A stretch of 64,000 nt of DNA. It comes from Clostridium felsineum DSM 794 (GTDB lineage Bacteria > Bacillota > Clostridia > Clostridiales > Clostridiaceae). The notes below the pieces were generated by a model. It had not been told where the DNA came from, made no database searches, and saw only the letters and a list, made by a program, of their open reading frames with translations. Both the position numbers and the translations under genes were made by a program. Where the stretch lies: contig NZ_CP096980.1 in NCBI RefSeq assembly GCF_002006355.2, positions 3,038,001 to 3,102,000 of the forward strand, read 5' to 3'. The first letter of the stretch is position 1, and the number at the start of each line of letters is the position of its first letter. This document shows, piece after piece, positions 9,076 through 18,260 of this stretch.

Positions 9076-10803
9076 TTATTTACAAGCCTCGTTTATAATA
9101 TCCATAACATCTTTATTGAATTTATCCATTTTGGCTTCAGAATCATTTTTATCTTTGCCTGCTACTGCTAGATATACTTTCATTTTAGGCTCAGTTCCAG
9201 ATGGTCTTACTACAAACCAAGAGCCATCTTCTAAAATAAATCTAAGTACATTAGACTTAGGAAGTTCAATTTTCTTTTCTTCATTTTTAGGTACATCTTT
9301 TTCTATACTAGTTTTGTAATCAAACTTTTTAACTATCTTTACCCCTGCTACATCATCTGCCATATTTTCTCTTAGATAGTTAAGTGCCTTTTGTATTTTT
9401 TCTTGACCTTCTTTACCTTGAAGCTCTATTGATACCAGTTTTTCATTATAATATCCATATTTCTCATACAATGCATTAAGTGCATCATCTAGACTTAAAC
9501 CTTTTTTCTTATAATACAGTGCCATTTCGCATACTAAAGTAGCTGCAACAACAGCATCTTTGTCTCTTACAAAAGTACCTGCTAAGCATCCATAGCTTTC
9601 CTCAAAACCAAATAGATAAGTATTAGATTTAGTTTTTTCAAACTCTTTAATCTTTTCTCCTATATACTTGAAACCAGTTAAAACATCTATAAGTTCCATG
9701 CCGTAATCTTCTGTAATCTTACGTGTCATTTCAGAAGTTACTATAGTTTTTATTACTGCTCCATTGTCTGGAAGTTTTCCCGTATCTTTAAGAGAAGAAA
9801 TTATATAATGTGTTAAAAGTACTCCCGTTTGATTTCCTGTAAGTACTTTATACTCTCCACTCTTATCTTTAGCAAGCACACCTATTCTATCGCAATCAGG
9901 ATCAGTTCCAAATATAACATCTGGTTCAACTTCTCTAGCTAAGTTTAAAGCTATATTAAATACTGATGGCTGCTCTGGATTAGGATATGGTGCAGTTGGA
10001 AAATTACCATCTGGCTCTTCTTGTTCTTTAACTACTGATAAATTTTCATATCCAAGTTCCTTTAAGACTCTTCTAACTGGAATATTTCCAGATCCATGTA
10101 TAGGAGTATATATTATTTTTAAGTCTTTAGCACTTTTTTCTACCATATCTTTTCTTATAGTAAGATCTTTAACCTTATCTATGTAAACCTTATCTACTTC
10201 TTCACCTATTATATTAAGAATACCCTCTGCCTCTGCCTTCTTTACATCTATAAGTTTAACACCTGAAAAATCATCTGTTTTTTCTATGCACTCTAAAACT
10301 TCTGCTGCCGCTTTGTCTGTAAGTTGATTTCCGTCCTCATTATAAACTTTATATCCATTATACTCTTTTGGATTGTGTGAAGCTGTAATTACAATTCCTG
10401 CTTTACAATTTAAATGTCTTACAGTAAATGAAAGCATAGGTGTAGGTCTAAGTGACTCAAATAAATAAGTTTTTACACCATTTGCACACAGAACACTAGC
10501 TGCTCTCTCAGCAAACTCTCTTGACATTATTCTTGAATCGTGAGCTATAGCTATAGATGCATCTTTGTAGTTTTTAGTAAGATAATCACTAAGTCCTTGA
10601 GTTGCTTTACCAACAGTATATATATTCATTCTATTACTTCCTGCTGCAATAACACCTCTAAGTCCACCCGTTCCAAATTCCAGGTCTTTGTAAAATCTAT
10701 CTTCTATTTCCTTTTCATCCTTTATTGCTTCTAATTCCTTTTTAGTTTCAGCATCTACATATTCTGAAGCTAACCATGATTTAAATTTTTCCTTGTATGA
10801 CAA
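9076..10803 (-). CDS. Phosphoglucomutase/phosphomannomutase
   Basis: Alpha-D-phosphohexomutase, supplying hexose-1-phosphates to GalU and RfbA. The phosphoserine loop TASHNPKEYNGYK lies about residue 140, the metal loop GTDPDCDR follows, then the sugar loop GFEESYG and the C-terminal phosphate-binding RPSGTEPK. About 575 residues, matching the long PgcA/YhxB group of Firmicutes. Start set at TTG 10803, six bases after GGGGGTG; the longest frame begins at a GTG that overlaps that ribosome site. Confidence 0.93.
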   Translation of the reverse strand: MSYKEKFKSWLASEYVDAETKKELEAIKDEKEIEDRFYKDLEFGTGGLRGVIAAGSNRMNIYTVGKATQGLSDYLTKNYKDASIAIAHDSRIMSREFAERAASVLCANGVKTYLFESLRPTPMLSFTVRHLNCKAGIVITASHNPKEYNGYKVYNEDGNQLTDKAAAEVLECIEKTDDFSGVKLIDVKKAEAEGILNIIGEEVDKVYIDKVKDLTIRKDMVEKSAKDLKIIYTPIHGSGNIPVRRVLKELGYENLSVVKEQEEPDGNFPTAPYPNPEQPSVFNIALNLAREVEPDVIFGTDPDCDRIGVLAKDKSGEYKVLTGNQTGVLLTHYIISSLKDTGKLPDNGAVIKTIVTSEMTRKITEDYGMELIDVLTGFKYIGEKIKEFEKTKSNTYLFGFEESYGCLAGTFVRDKDAVVAATLVCEMALYYKKKGLSLDDALNALYEKYGYYNEKLVSIELQGKEGQEKIQKALNYLRENMADDVAGVKIVKKFDYKTSIEKDVPKNEEKKIELPKSNVLRFILEDGSWFVVRPSGTEPKMKVYLAVAGKDKNDSEAKMDKFNKDVMDIINEACK

Positions 10804-10812
10804 ATACAACAC

Positions 10813-11122
10813 CCCCTAAAATTTTGGCTATAGATATTATACTATAAAACAAAGGAAATTAAAACTTAACTTACTGTTTAAATGTAAACTTAATATTAAT
10901 TCCCATAGTATAATTTTAATTATAATGAAATAAATTATATTATTGTCCATAAAATTCAAACATATACATGCAAAATATTAAACCTACAATATTAATATCA
11001 CCATAATATATTCTTAATATGTAATTTTAGAATTTATTATTGCATTTAAAACCATACTAAACTATAATTATTATGTTTTTAAACAAGCATAAATTTACAT
11101 TAATTTAATATTAAGAAAGAGG
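10813..11122. other. AT-rich divergent intergenic region
   Basis: About 310 bases between the divergent phosphohexomutase and decarboxylase genes. Very AT-rich and without a credible gene on either strand. A TATAAT box for the minus strand (in TATAGTATAATATC, near 10,833-10,846) lies about 35 bases before the mutase start but has no good -35. I see no riboswitch, T-box or clear operator. Confidence 0.4.
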
Positions 11123-11134
11123 GTGCCTAGCAGG

Positions 11135-12598
11135 TTGTATAAATTAAATCAAAATGAAACACCACTTTACAATGCTTTAATGGAATATGTAGACAGAGAT
11201 ACTATTCCATTTCATGTACCAGGTCATAAGAAAGGTAATGGAATTGACGAGGAATTTAAAAATTTCATTGGTGAGAATCCCTTTAAAATTGACGTAACTG
11301 TATTTAAATTAGTAGATAGTTTACATCATCCTACAGGTCCTATAAAAAAAGCTCAAGAATTAGCGGCTGATGCTTATGGCTCAAAAGCTGCTTTTTACTC
11401 TGTAAATGGAACCTCTGGTGCTATACAAGGTATGATTTTATCTGTAGTAGGTGATGGAGATAAAATTATTGTTCCTAGAAATGTTCATAAATCTGTAACC
11501 GCTGGAATCATATTAAGTGGCGCTGTACCTGTATACATGCAGCCAGAAGTTGATAAAAAAGTTGGAATAGCCCATGGTGTTGCACCAAAAACCGTAGAAG
11601 AAACTCTCAAGAAAAATCCTGATGCAAAAGCTGTACTTATTATAAATCCTACATATTACGGAGTATCTACAGATATAAAAGAAATAGCTGATATAGTACA
11701 CAGCTATGATATGCCGCTTATTGTAGATGAGGCTCACGGACCTCATTTAAGCTTTAACGATAGACTTCCTATGTCTGCATTAAATGCTGGTGCCGATATG
11801 TGTGCTCAAAGTACTCATAAAATAATAGGAGCTCTTACTCAAATGTCTTTACTTCATGTGAATTCAGATAGAATAGATATAAATAGAGTACAACAAATAA
11901 TGAACTTACTCCAAACTACCTCACCATCTTATATTCTTATGGCTTCCATGGACTGTGCTAGAAGACAAATAGCTCTTCATGGAAAAGAACTTTTAGATAG
12001 TACAATTGATTTATGCAATTATGCGAGGCGTGAAATAAATAAAATTGAAGGCTTTTACTGTTTTGGTGAAGAAGTTCTTGGCAGACCAGGCTCTTATGCT
12101 TTTGATCCAACCAAACTTACTATAACTTGTACAGATTTAGGTATAACAGGTTATGATCTTGATATGCTTTTAGCTAATGACTACCATATTCAAGTAGAAC
12201 TTTCTGATTTATATAATGTACTTGCTGTAGGTTCTTTTGGTGACACCAAGGAAAATATTGATGCTTTAATTAACGCTTTAAAACAAATAAGCAAAAGTAT
12301 TTCTTCAACTGATAAAAAGAAAAAGACTTCCTTTAAGGATATTCCTGCTGTTCCTAAAAGAATACTTTCTCCTAGAGAAGCTTTTAATGGAGAAAAAGAA
12401 TCCATACTAATTAAAGACAGCGTAGGAAAAACAAGTGGAGAATTTTTAATGGCTTACCCACCAGGTATCCCCATATTATGTCCAGGTGAAATTATAACCC
12501 AGGAAATAGTACACTATGTTAATGACTTAAAGGTTGCTGGTTTATATGTACAAGGAACAGAAGACCCAGAAGTCAATTATATTAAAGTATTAAAATAA
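11135..12598 (+). CDS. Orn/Lys/Arg decarboxylase (fold type I, PLP)
   Basis: Pyridoxal-phosphate decarboxylase of basic amino acids, about 487 residues, the short Firmicute type (SpeA/Cad/YaaO-like). N-terminal HVPGHKKG is the family hallmark, DEAHGPHL (about residue 200) binds the cofactor ring, and the PLP lysine is in STHKIIGALTQ (about residue 229). The C-terminal domain ends with the AYPPGIPILCPGE segment. The substrate (arginine, lysine or ornithine) cannot be told. The longest frame starts at GTG 11123 inside the SD (GAGGGTG); TTG at 11135, nine bases later, is preferred. Ends at a bidirectional terminator. Confidence 0.9.
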   Translation: MYKLNQNETPLYNALMEYVDRDTIPFHVPGHKKGNGIDEEFKNFIGENPFKIDVTVFKLVDSLHHPTGPIKKAQELAADAYGSKAAFYSVNGTSGAIQGMILSVVGDGDKIIVPRNVHKSVTAGIILSGAVPVYMQPEVDKKVGIAHGVAPKTVEETLKKNPDAKAVLIINPTYYGVSTDIKEIADIVHSYDMPLIVDEAHGPHLSFNDRLPMSALNAGADMCAQSTHKIIGALTQMSLLHVNSDRIDINRVQQIMNLLQTTSPSYILMASMDCARRQIALHGKELLDSTIDLCNYARREINKIEGFYCFGEEVLGRPGSYAFDPTKLTITCTDLGITGYDLDMLLANDYHIQVELSDLYNVLAVGSFGDTKENIDALINALKQISKSISSTDKKKKTSFKDIPAVPKRILSPREAFNGEKESILIKDSVGKTSGEFLMAYPPGIPILCPGEIITQEIVHYVNDLKVAGLYVQGTEDPEVNYIKVLK

Positions 12599-12600
12599 TA

Positions 12601-12647
12601 AAAAGAGATTTAACTTATGGAAAACCATAATAGTTAAATCTCTTTTT
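12601..12647. terminator. Bidirectional intrinsic terminator
   Basis: AAAAGAGATTTAACT (12601-12615) pairs perfectly with AGTTAAATCTCTTTT (12632-12646), extended by TATGG/CCATA. A-tract on one side and T-tract on the other make it work both ways, between the convergent decarboxylase and DUF523 genes. Confidence 0.9.
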
Positions 12648-12648
12648 A

Positions 12649-13101
12649 TTAATATAATTCTGTAATGATTTCTATTCCATTTTTCTTTAAAATTTCTGCT
12701 GTTACACCATTTCCTTTTACTAAGGTTTTGCTAAAGGTTCCATTATATATTTCTCCAACACCACAAGAAGGACTTTTAGCTTTTAAAATAGCTTTTTTAC
12801 AATTGAAAAGCTTAGCTATTTTAAAAGTTTCCTCTGCACCTTTTATAAAATATACTGTTACATCTCTTCCTTTATTATCGATAACTTTAGCGTTCTTTTC
12901 CAAAACCTCTTTGCCTGTGCCATTAATAATTTCGGCTGGATTTCTAGGCGTAGACATTCCACCAAGTTGCTCTGGACATACAGGAATAACTTTTTTCCCC
13001 TTGCAAATTTCTTTAACCTTATCACTAAAATTATTTTCACCACTATATTTGCAATTCACTCCTAAAAGACACGCTGAAACAATAATACTTTCCTCTTTCA
13101 T
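12649..13101 (-). CDS. DUF523 / TudS-type iron-sulfur protein
   Basis: 150 residues. The N-terminal SACLLGVNCKYSG (Cys 11 and 17), the VCPEQLGGMSTPR segment and the SPSCGVG loop (Cys 113) are the conserved features of DUF523. Some members of that family are thiouracil desulfidases (TudS) that hold a [4Fe-4S] cluster on three cysteines; all three candidate cysteines are present here. The exact substrate here is not known. SD GGTGAT; 9 bases below the mutS2 stop, so probably co-transcribed with it. Confidence 0.85.
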   Translation of the reverse strand: MKEESIIVSACLLGVNCKYSGENNFSDKVKEICKGKKVIPVCPEQLGGMSTPRNPAEIINGTGKEVLEKNAKVIDNKGRDVTVYFIKGAEETFKIAKLFNCKKAILKAKSPSCGVGEIYNGTFSKTLVKGNGVTAEILKKNGIEIITELY

Positions 13102-13110
13102 ATTATCACC

Positions 13111-15474
13111 TTACTTTAATTCAACAACAGTAACTCCTGTGCCGCCTTCTCCAAAATTACCAAGCCTGTAGCTTTTTACATGAACATTTCTTTTAAGCAT
13201 GGTGTTTATAGCATTTCTTAATACACCAGTACCTTTTCCATGAATTACTGTTACAGAACCTAAGCCTGCCATGTATGCTTCATCTAAATATATGTCAGTT
13301 TTATATATTGCTTCTTCTGAATCCATACCTCTTAAATCTATAGATTGAGAAACTGATCTTAAATTAAGCTTTGCCTCTCTCTTTTTTATAGCCTTTTCTT
13401 TTTTGGATATTGGATTGTTCTGTGTTTTTCTTAAATCTTTTAGTTTTACATTTATTTTCATTATACCTGCTTGAATTTCAACTTCACCTTTACCATCTTG
13501 TGATGATACTACAATACCCTTCATATTAAGAGAAGGTATAAATACTTCCTCTCCTTCTTTGACTGACTTTAGTACTTCTCCTTCATCCATTATTTCTTTA
13601 TTTAAGCTTTCTTCTGCATTATCAAGCTTTTCCTTTAATTTTTGTCTACTATCTTGAAGCTTTTGCCTTGCTTCTGAGGAATAGCCCAATCTCTCCATTT
13701 CTCTCATGTCTTTTAGTATCTTATCTGCTTCTGCTTTTGCTTCTTCTATTATTCTTTTGGCTTCGCGCCTTCCCTCATGAAGTGCTTTTTCCCTAGTTTC
13801 TGTAATAGAGGATACCTTCTTCTCATATTTATCTTTAAATTTTTCTGCTTCTTCTTTTAAAAATTCTGCTTTTCTTAAATTTTCCTCAGCTTTTACACTT
13901 CTTGTTTGCAAACTTTGAATTAAATCCTCAAACTCTAATGTATCCTTTGATATACCTTTTCTAGCTTCTTCAATTATATAGTCCGAAAGTCCAAGTCTCT
14001 TTGAAATTTCAAAAGCATTTGACTTTCCAGGTATACCTATTAAAAGCCTATAGGTTGGTCTTAAAGTTTCCACATCAAATTCAACCGAAGCATTTTCAAC
14101 ATTTTCAGTTTTAAGTGCATATGCCTTAAGTTCACTATAATGTGTTGTTGCAACTATTTTTGATCCTCTTGTTCTTAAATTTTCAAGTATAGATATTGCA
14201 AGCGCTGCTCCCTCTGTTGGATCAGTTCCTGCCCCTAGTTCGTCAAATAGCACAAGAGAATTACTATCCGCCTCATCAATTATCTTAACAATATTAGTCA
14301 TATGAGAAGAAAATGTTGAAAGACTCTGCTCTATACTTTGTTCATCTCCAATATCTGCATATATCTCTTTAAAAAAGCTTACTGTAGAATTTTCTCTAGC
14401 CGGTATCATTAGACCACTCATTGCCATAATTTCAAGAAGTCCTGTGGTTTTAAGCGTCACAGTCTTACCTCCAGTATTAGGTCCTGTTATAACTAAGGAA
14501 GTAAACTCCCTTCCCATGTATATATTAAGTGGGACTACCTTAGACGGATCTATAAGAGGATGCCTTCCCATAACTATATCAATTATTCCCTTATCATTTA
14601 CATGTGGAGCTGTTGCATTTATATGACTTGCATATTTAGCCTTTGCAAATATAAAATCCAATTCTGTTACTATTTCCTTATTATTTTTCACTGCAACTAT
14701 ACTTTTATATATAAGTGATGATAGTTCTCTTAATATTCTTTCTATCTCAGCCTTTTCTTTTAACATAAGCTCTTTTATTTCATTATTTAAATTTACAAGT
14801 CCCATAGGTTCTATGAAAAGTGTAGCTCCTGTAGAACTTTGATCATGCACAAGTCCTGGCACTTGAGCTTTATATTCAGCCTTTACTGGAATAACATATC
14901 TTTCTCCACGCACAGTATATAAATTCTCTTGAAGATACTTTGAATAACTTCTCATAAGGGAATTGACCTTATCTTTTATTGAAGAGTTTTTATCTTTAAG
15001 ACTTCTTCTTATACTATAAAGTGCAGTACTTGCCTTATCAGATATTTCCTCTTCTCCTATGATGGCATTAAATATACTATCTTCAATATTCTTTAGAGGA
15101 ATTATGCCATTACATATATCTTCAATTATTCTATAACTTTCTTCCTCCTGTTTGTGACTTATGTATTCCTTAAATTTTCTTGCACATCTAAGCATACTAG
15201 CTACCTTAAGGAGCTGACCTGGCACTAAAGAAAATCCCTTTCCTGCCATACCTACTGCTTCCTCTACATCCCATGCGCCCTCAAATGGCGGTGAACCTTT
15301 TTTCATTAAAAGCTCAAATGCCTCTTTAGTTTCTTCTATATGTTCTTTAACCTCATATAAACTACCATATGGTTCAAGTTCTTCTATAAGTTTTTTCGCT
15401 GCACTAGTACTTGTATATTTTTTTATTTGCTCTTTTATCTTAAAATATTCTAGTACCCTAAGTGATTTTTCGTT
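13111..15474 (-). CDS. mutS2: Endonuclease MutS2
   Basis: MutS-family ATPase with C-terminal Smr nuclease, linked in Firmicutes to suppression of homologous recombination and to rescue of collided ribosomes. Walker A GPNTGGKT (about residue 336), Walker B LVLFDELGAGTDP, a long coiled-coil (about 510-620) and a C-terminal Smr domain with VIHGKGTG. The reading frame is open further to 15537, overlapping the U32 gene, but GTG at 15474 after GAGGAG gives NEKSLRVLEYFKI, the usual MutS2 N-terminus, and 787 residues. It starts 4 bases after the U32 stop. Confidence 0.95.
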   Translation of the reverse strand, partial: NEKSLRVLEYFKIKEQIKKYTSTSAAKKLIEELEPYGSLYEVKEHIEETKEAFELLMKKGSPPFEGAWDVEEAVGMAGKGFSLVPGQLLKVASMLRCARKFKEYISHKQEEESYRIIEDICNGIIPLKNIEDSIFNAIIGEEEISDKASTALYSIRRSLKDKNSSIKDKVNSLMRSYSKYLQENLYTVRGERYVIPVKAEYKAQVPGLVHDQSSTGATLFIEPMGLVNLNNEIKELMLKEKAEIERILRELSSLIYKSIVAVKNNKEIVTELDFIFAKAKYASHINATAPHVNDKGIIDIVMGRHPLIDPSKVVPLNIYMGREFTSLVITGPNTGGKTVTLKTTGLLEIMAMSGLMIPARENSTVSFFKEIYADIGDEQSIEQSLSTFSSHMTNIVKIIDEADSNSLVLFDELGAGTDPTEGAALAISILENLRTRGSKIVATTHYSELKAYALKTENVENASVEFDVETLRPTYRLLIGIPGKSNAFEISKRLGLSDYIIEEARKGISKDTLEFEDLIQSLQTRSVKAEENLRKAEFLKEEAEKFKDKYEKKVSSITETREKALHEGRREAKRIIEEAKAEADKILKDMREMERLGYSSEARQKLQDSRQKLKEKLDNAEESLNKEIMDEGEVLKSVKEGEEVFIPSLNMKGIVVSSQDGKGEVEIQAGIMKINVKLKDLRKTQNNPISKKEKAIKKREAKLNLRSVSQSIDLRGMDSEEAIYKTDIYLDEAYMAGLGSVTVIHGKGTGVLRNAINTMLKRNVHVKSYRLGNFGEGGTGVTVVELK

Positions 15475-15478
15475 CACC

Positions 15479-17836
15479 TTATTCAACTCCTCTTTTATAA
15501 CTTCCTCTTGTAAAGCCTTTAAATTCTTCATTAACATTACCGTTTTTAATCCACGAGAGAACCTTTTTAACGCTATCTAAATCTTCATCAATAAAATCCA
15601 CCCTAAAAGAATCTACTCCTAAAGTCTTTATTTCCTCTAAATTATTTATTAGGTTTACCGGAAGTGGATTGTATATATGACTTCTACAATATTTATCTGT
15701 TATTACATCAAATTCTACTCCCATTTTATCCTTGAGCACAAAGCTTGATTTCATACATGTACCTGCACAATTATTTTTAGAGGATTTTCCACCAAAAACA
15801 CTTCCTATAGGACAATACTCACTTACCATCGCTTCTATTTTACCATATACAATTAGTTGAGTATCCATACATTTGTACTTATTTAATTCCCTTATTTCAT
15901 TTTTACTAAGTTCCGTACTGAGACAACATCCTACTATATCATTCTTATAAAATCTTAATGCTTCACTATTAAATATATTTACCTTATAGTCACCTATTAT
16001 TTTAAGTGTATTTTTATATTTGCTTATTATACCTGCGTTGGCAGTGACTATACCCTTAATATTATGTGAACTTTCATCTATTATCTTACATATGTTATAA
16101 AATTCTTCCTTTATAATATTAGGAACTTTAATATATACATCTTTAAGCTCTTTTATATTAATGTCACAATTTTTTTTAAATATATCTACTATTACATCTT
16201 GAAAACCTTCTTCTACTACAGCTTCATATTGTTCTTTACTAGAAACTGAAATCATAAGTTCTGGAATTTTAACTTCTTTTTTTTCCGAAGACTCAATTTT
16301 TCCAATTTCAAACTCACTTCTATTTTTATAACTATCTTCTATTAGATTTTTAAATTTATTTATTGCCTCTCTTCTTACCGAATTTAAAATAGACATAGGT
16401 ATATATCCTTCATCAAAAGAAGAGAATTTTATATTGTTAATTTCAAAAGGAGTTCCACCTGTTTTTCTCAGATTTTCTTCTATTCTTTCTTTTACGAGAG
16501 GACTTTTCTCGGCCTTTTCTACTTTATCACCAAAAACCTCTATTTTAATATTTCTATTTTTTTCATTTGAGCCTAAACTGTACCCCTCTGCAAAACTTAC
16601 TGAAATTTTAAAACTATCATGTAACTTAAATTCCACTTCTAAATCCAAATAAATTTTTCTCTTAAAATCATTTTTAAAGCTTTCTTCAATTTCCTTAGTA
16701 AGCTTTAAATCAAGAGTTTTATAAATATCGTCTCCTGCCTTATAAAAATGGGGAAAAATTTTAACCTTCTCTCCTGCCTTAGCTTCTTTAAGCTCCACTG
16801 AATCCTTAAATATTTTTGATACAATAGCACCTTTAATATCGTTTCTAACTCCATCCTTTAAACTCAAATCTTCTTTAAGCAATATACTATTATCCTTTAA
16901 TACTTTTCCTATAAAAATCCCTGTGTTTTTAGGAAAATTATACGCCATCATATCTCTCCCTTTATTACCTAAAAGATATGCTCTTGAAAAACCTTCTCTA
17001 TTGAACAGTTTTAAAAGTTTATTTTTCTCTTTATTTATATTAAGCTTATTATCAATAGCTTTTCTATATGATGAAACAACTCCTCCTGCATATTCAGGCT
17101 TTTTCATTCTACCCTCTATTTTTAATGAAGAAGTTCCTGTTTCAATAAGCTTATTTAATATATCAATGGTGCACATATCCTTTGTGCTTAAAAAATATCC
17201 TTTTTTATTTTGACCCGTAGTTTTATCAATAAGCGTATAACTTTGTCTACAAGGCTGAGCACACCTGCCCCTATTACCACTTCTGCCACCTATTATTGAA
17301 CTCATAAGACACTGACCTGAATAGCATACACACAGTGCTCCATGAACAAAAATTTCTGTTTCTATATTAAGTTCTTTAGATATATACTCAATCTCCTTTA
17401 ATGACAACTCTCTTGACAGTACAATTCTCTTAAAACCTTTTTCTTTATAATAAAGAGCTCCTAACCCATTATGAATTGTTAGTTGTGTTGATGCATGAAT
17501 CTCAAAATCAGGAATATATTTTTGAGTAAGCTCTAATATTGATGTATCCTGAACTATAAGTGCATCCACTCCTATTTTATAAAGAAATTTTATATATTTA
17601 ATAACCTCTTTTATTTCATCTTGTTTTATAAGCGTATTTACTGTAACATACAATTTAACTCCATAATCATGACAGTAATTAACCGCTTTTTCCATTATTT
17701 CATCATTAAAATTTTCAGCATATGCTCTAGCTGAAAACTTACTTCCACCTACATAAACTGCATCAGCACCATTTTGAACGGCTGCGTATATACTTTCAAT
17801 ACTTCCTGCTGGTGCTAGCAATTCAATTTTATTCAT
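15479..17836 (-). CDS. Peptidase U32 family protein (with DUF3656-type C-terminal half)
   Basis: About 785 residues: an N-terminal TIM-barrel-like U32 domain (LLAPAGSIESIYAAVQNGAD) with the U32 signature EIFVHGALCVCYSGQC (about 165-180), then a DUF3656-like middle and a second short Cys motif CPIG..CAGTC near the C-terminus. Members of the family act in RNA hydroxylation (RlhA/TrhP) or are annotated as collagenase-like proteases; the former reading is the better supported one in recent work, but the substrate here is unknown. ATG at 17836 follows GGAGGT. Translationally coupled to mutS2. Confidence 0.9.
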   Translation of the reverse strand: MNKIELLAPAGSIESIYAAVQNGADAVYVGGSKFSARAYAENFNDEIMEKAVNYCHDYGVKLYVTVNTLIKQDEIKEVIKYIKFLYKIGVDALIVQDTSILELTQKYIPDFEIHASTQLTIHNGLGALYYKEKGFKRIVLSRELSLKEIEYISKELNIETEIFVHGALCVCYSGQCLMSSIIGGRSGNRGRCAQPCRQSYTLIDKTTGQNKKGYFLSTKDMCTIDILNKLIETGTSSLKIEGRMKKPEYAGGVVSSYRKAIDNKLNINKEKNKLLKLFNREGFSRAYLLGNKGRDMMAYNFPKNTGIFIGKVLKDNSILLKEDLSLKDGVRNDIKGAIVSKIFKDSVELKEAKAGEKVKIFPHFYKAGDDIYKTLDLKLTKEIEESFKNDFKRKIYLDLEVEFKLHDSFKISVSFAEGYSLGSNEKNRNIKIEVFGDKVEKAEKSPLVKERIEENLRKTGGTPFEINNIKFSSFDEGYIPMSILNSVRREAINKFKNLIEDSYKNRSEFEIGKIESSEKKEVKIPELMISVSSKEQYEAVVEEGFQDVIVDIFKKNCDINIKELKDVYIKVPNIIKEEFYNICKIIDESSHNIKGIVTANAGIISKYKNTLKIIGDYKVNIFNSEALRFYKNDIVGCCLSTELSKNEIRELNKYKCMDTQLIVYGKIEAMVSEYCPIGSVFGGKSSKNNCAGTCMKSSFVLKDKMGVEFDVITDKYCRSHIYNPLPVNLINNLEEIKTLGVDSFRVDFIDEDLDSVKKVLSWIKNGNVNEEFKGFTRGSYKRGVE

Positions 17837-17959
17837 AAGTACCTCCAATTGTATTAAGTAAATTTAATACTATAAAATCAATATAGTTTCTAATGCCCTA
17901 TAACTATTATACATAAAGTATTTATTATTACAAATATAAAGTTTCACACAATAAAATAA

Positions 17960-17975
17960 GGAGGGTCTCCCCTCC
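17960..17975 (-). terminator. Hairpin terminator beyond the 18,008 gene
   Basis: GGAGGG (17960-17965), loop TCTC, CCCTCC (17970-17975); on the minus strand it is followed by TTATTTTATT. A second inverted repeat, ATTAATTTT (17986-17994) with AAAATTAAT (18004-18012), overlaps the stop of the small gene at 18008. Nothing else is visible between 17,849 and 18,007. Confidence 0.65.
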
Positions 17976-18007
17976 ATTAATTTTTATTAATTTTAACACT
18001 GTCAAAA

Positions 18008-18226
18008 TTAATCTTTATCTAATTCTTCAATGTCTTCATTTAAGTATTGATGTGAACAATCTTCATCCTCTGGCACAAAAAAGTCTTCTTTTTGGGGTGG
18101 ATCAAATATATCAAAAGGAAATTCAAGATTATTGAAATATTCACATGGATCTTCTGATATCTCTTCACACACATCAGGCTTACAAAAACCTGTAGATGGA
18201 ACTATAAGATTTACTAATCTAAACAA
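18008..18226 (-). pseudogene. Small acidic protein, probable 3' remnant of a host gene cut by the prophage
   Basis: 72 residues if read from TTG at 18226, which has no ribosome site. The frame stays open upstream (hydrophobic, VNVTIGLFTIIK) up to a stop inside the integrase 3' end. The C-terminal part is acidic and Cys-containing (FCKPDVCEE, CEYFNN, EDCSHQY). Codon use is host-like and it has its own terminator, so the 3' end is host DNA while the 5' end appears to be replaced by prophage sequence. It could also be an intact small gene with a weak TTG start. No family recognised. Confidence 0.5.
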
Positions 18227-18260
18227 TTTTATTATAGTAAATAGTCCTATGGTAACATTA
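18227..18260. other. Likely prophage attachment junction (left end)
   Basis: Base composition and codon use change from host-like to prophage-like between the small gene remnant (start 18226) and the stop of the large serine recombinase (18258). Serine-integrase prophages usually have an att site directly beside int, so the crossover should fall in or very near these bases (around GTCCTATGGTAACATT). The other att site is outside the window, so the core cannot be defined. Just inside the integrase end, ATTATGGTACTG (18276-18287) is repeated as ATTAAGGTACTG (18291-18302). Confidence 0.4.

Noticed and set aside
10813..11122. Riboswitch or T-box before the decarboxylase
   Set aside because: No conserved stem, T-box sequence or terminator could be seen in this AT-rich stretch.
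12665..13171. 168-codon plus-strand frame
   Set aside because: Shadow of the DUF523 gene and the mutS2 end on the other strand; Pro/Ser/Leu-rich antisense composition.
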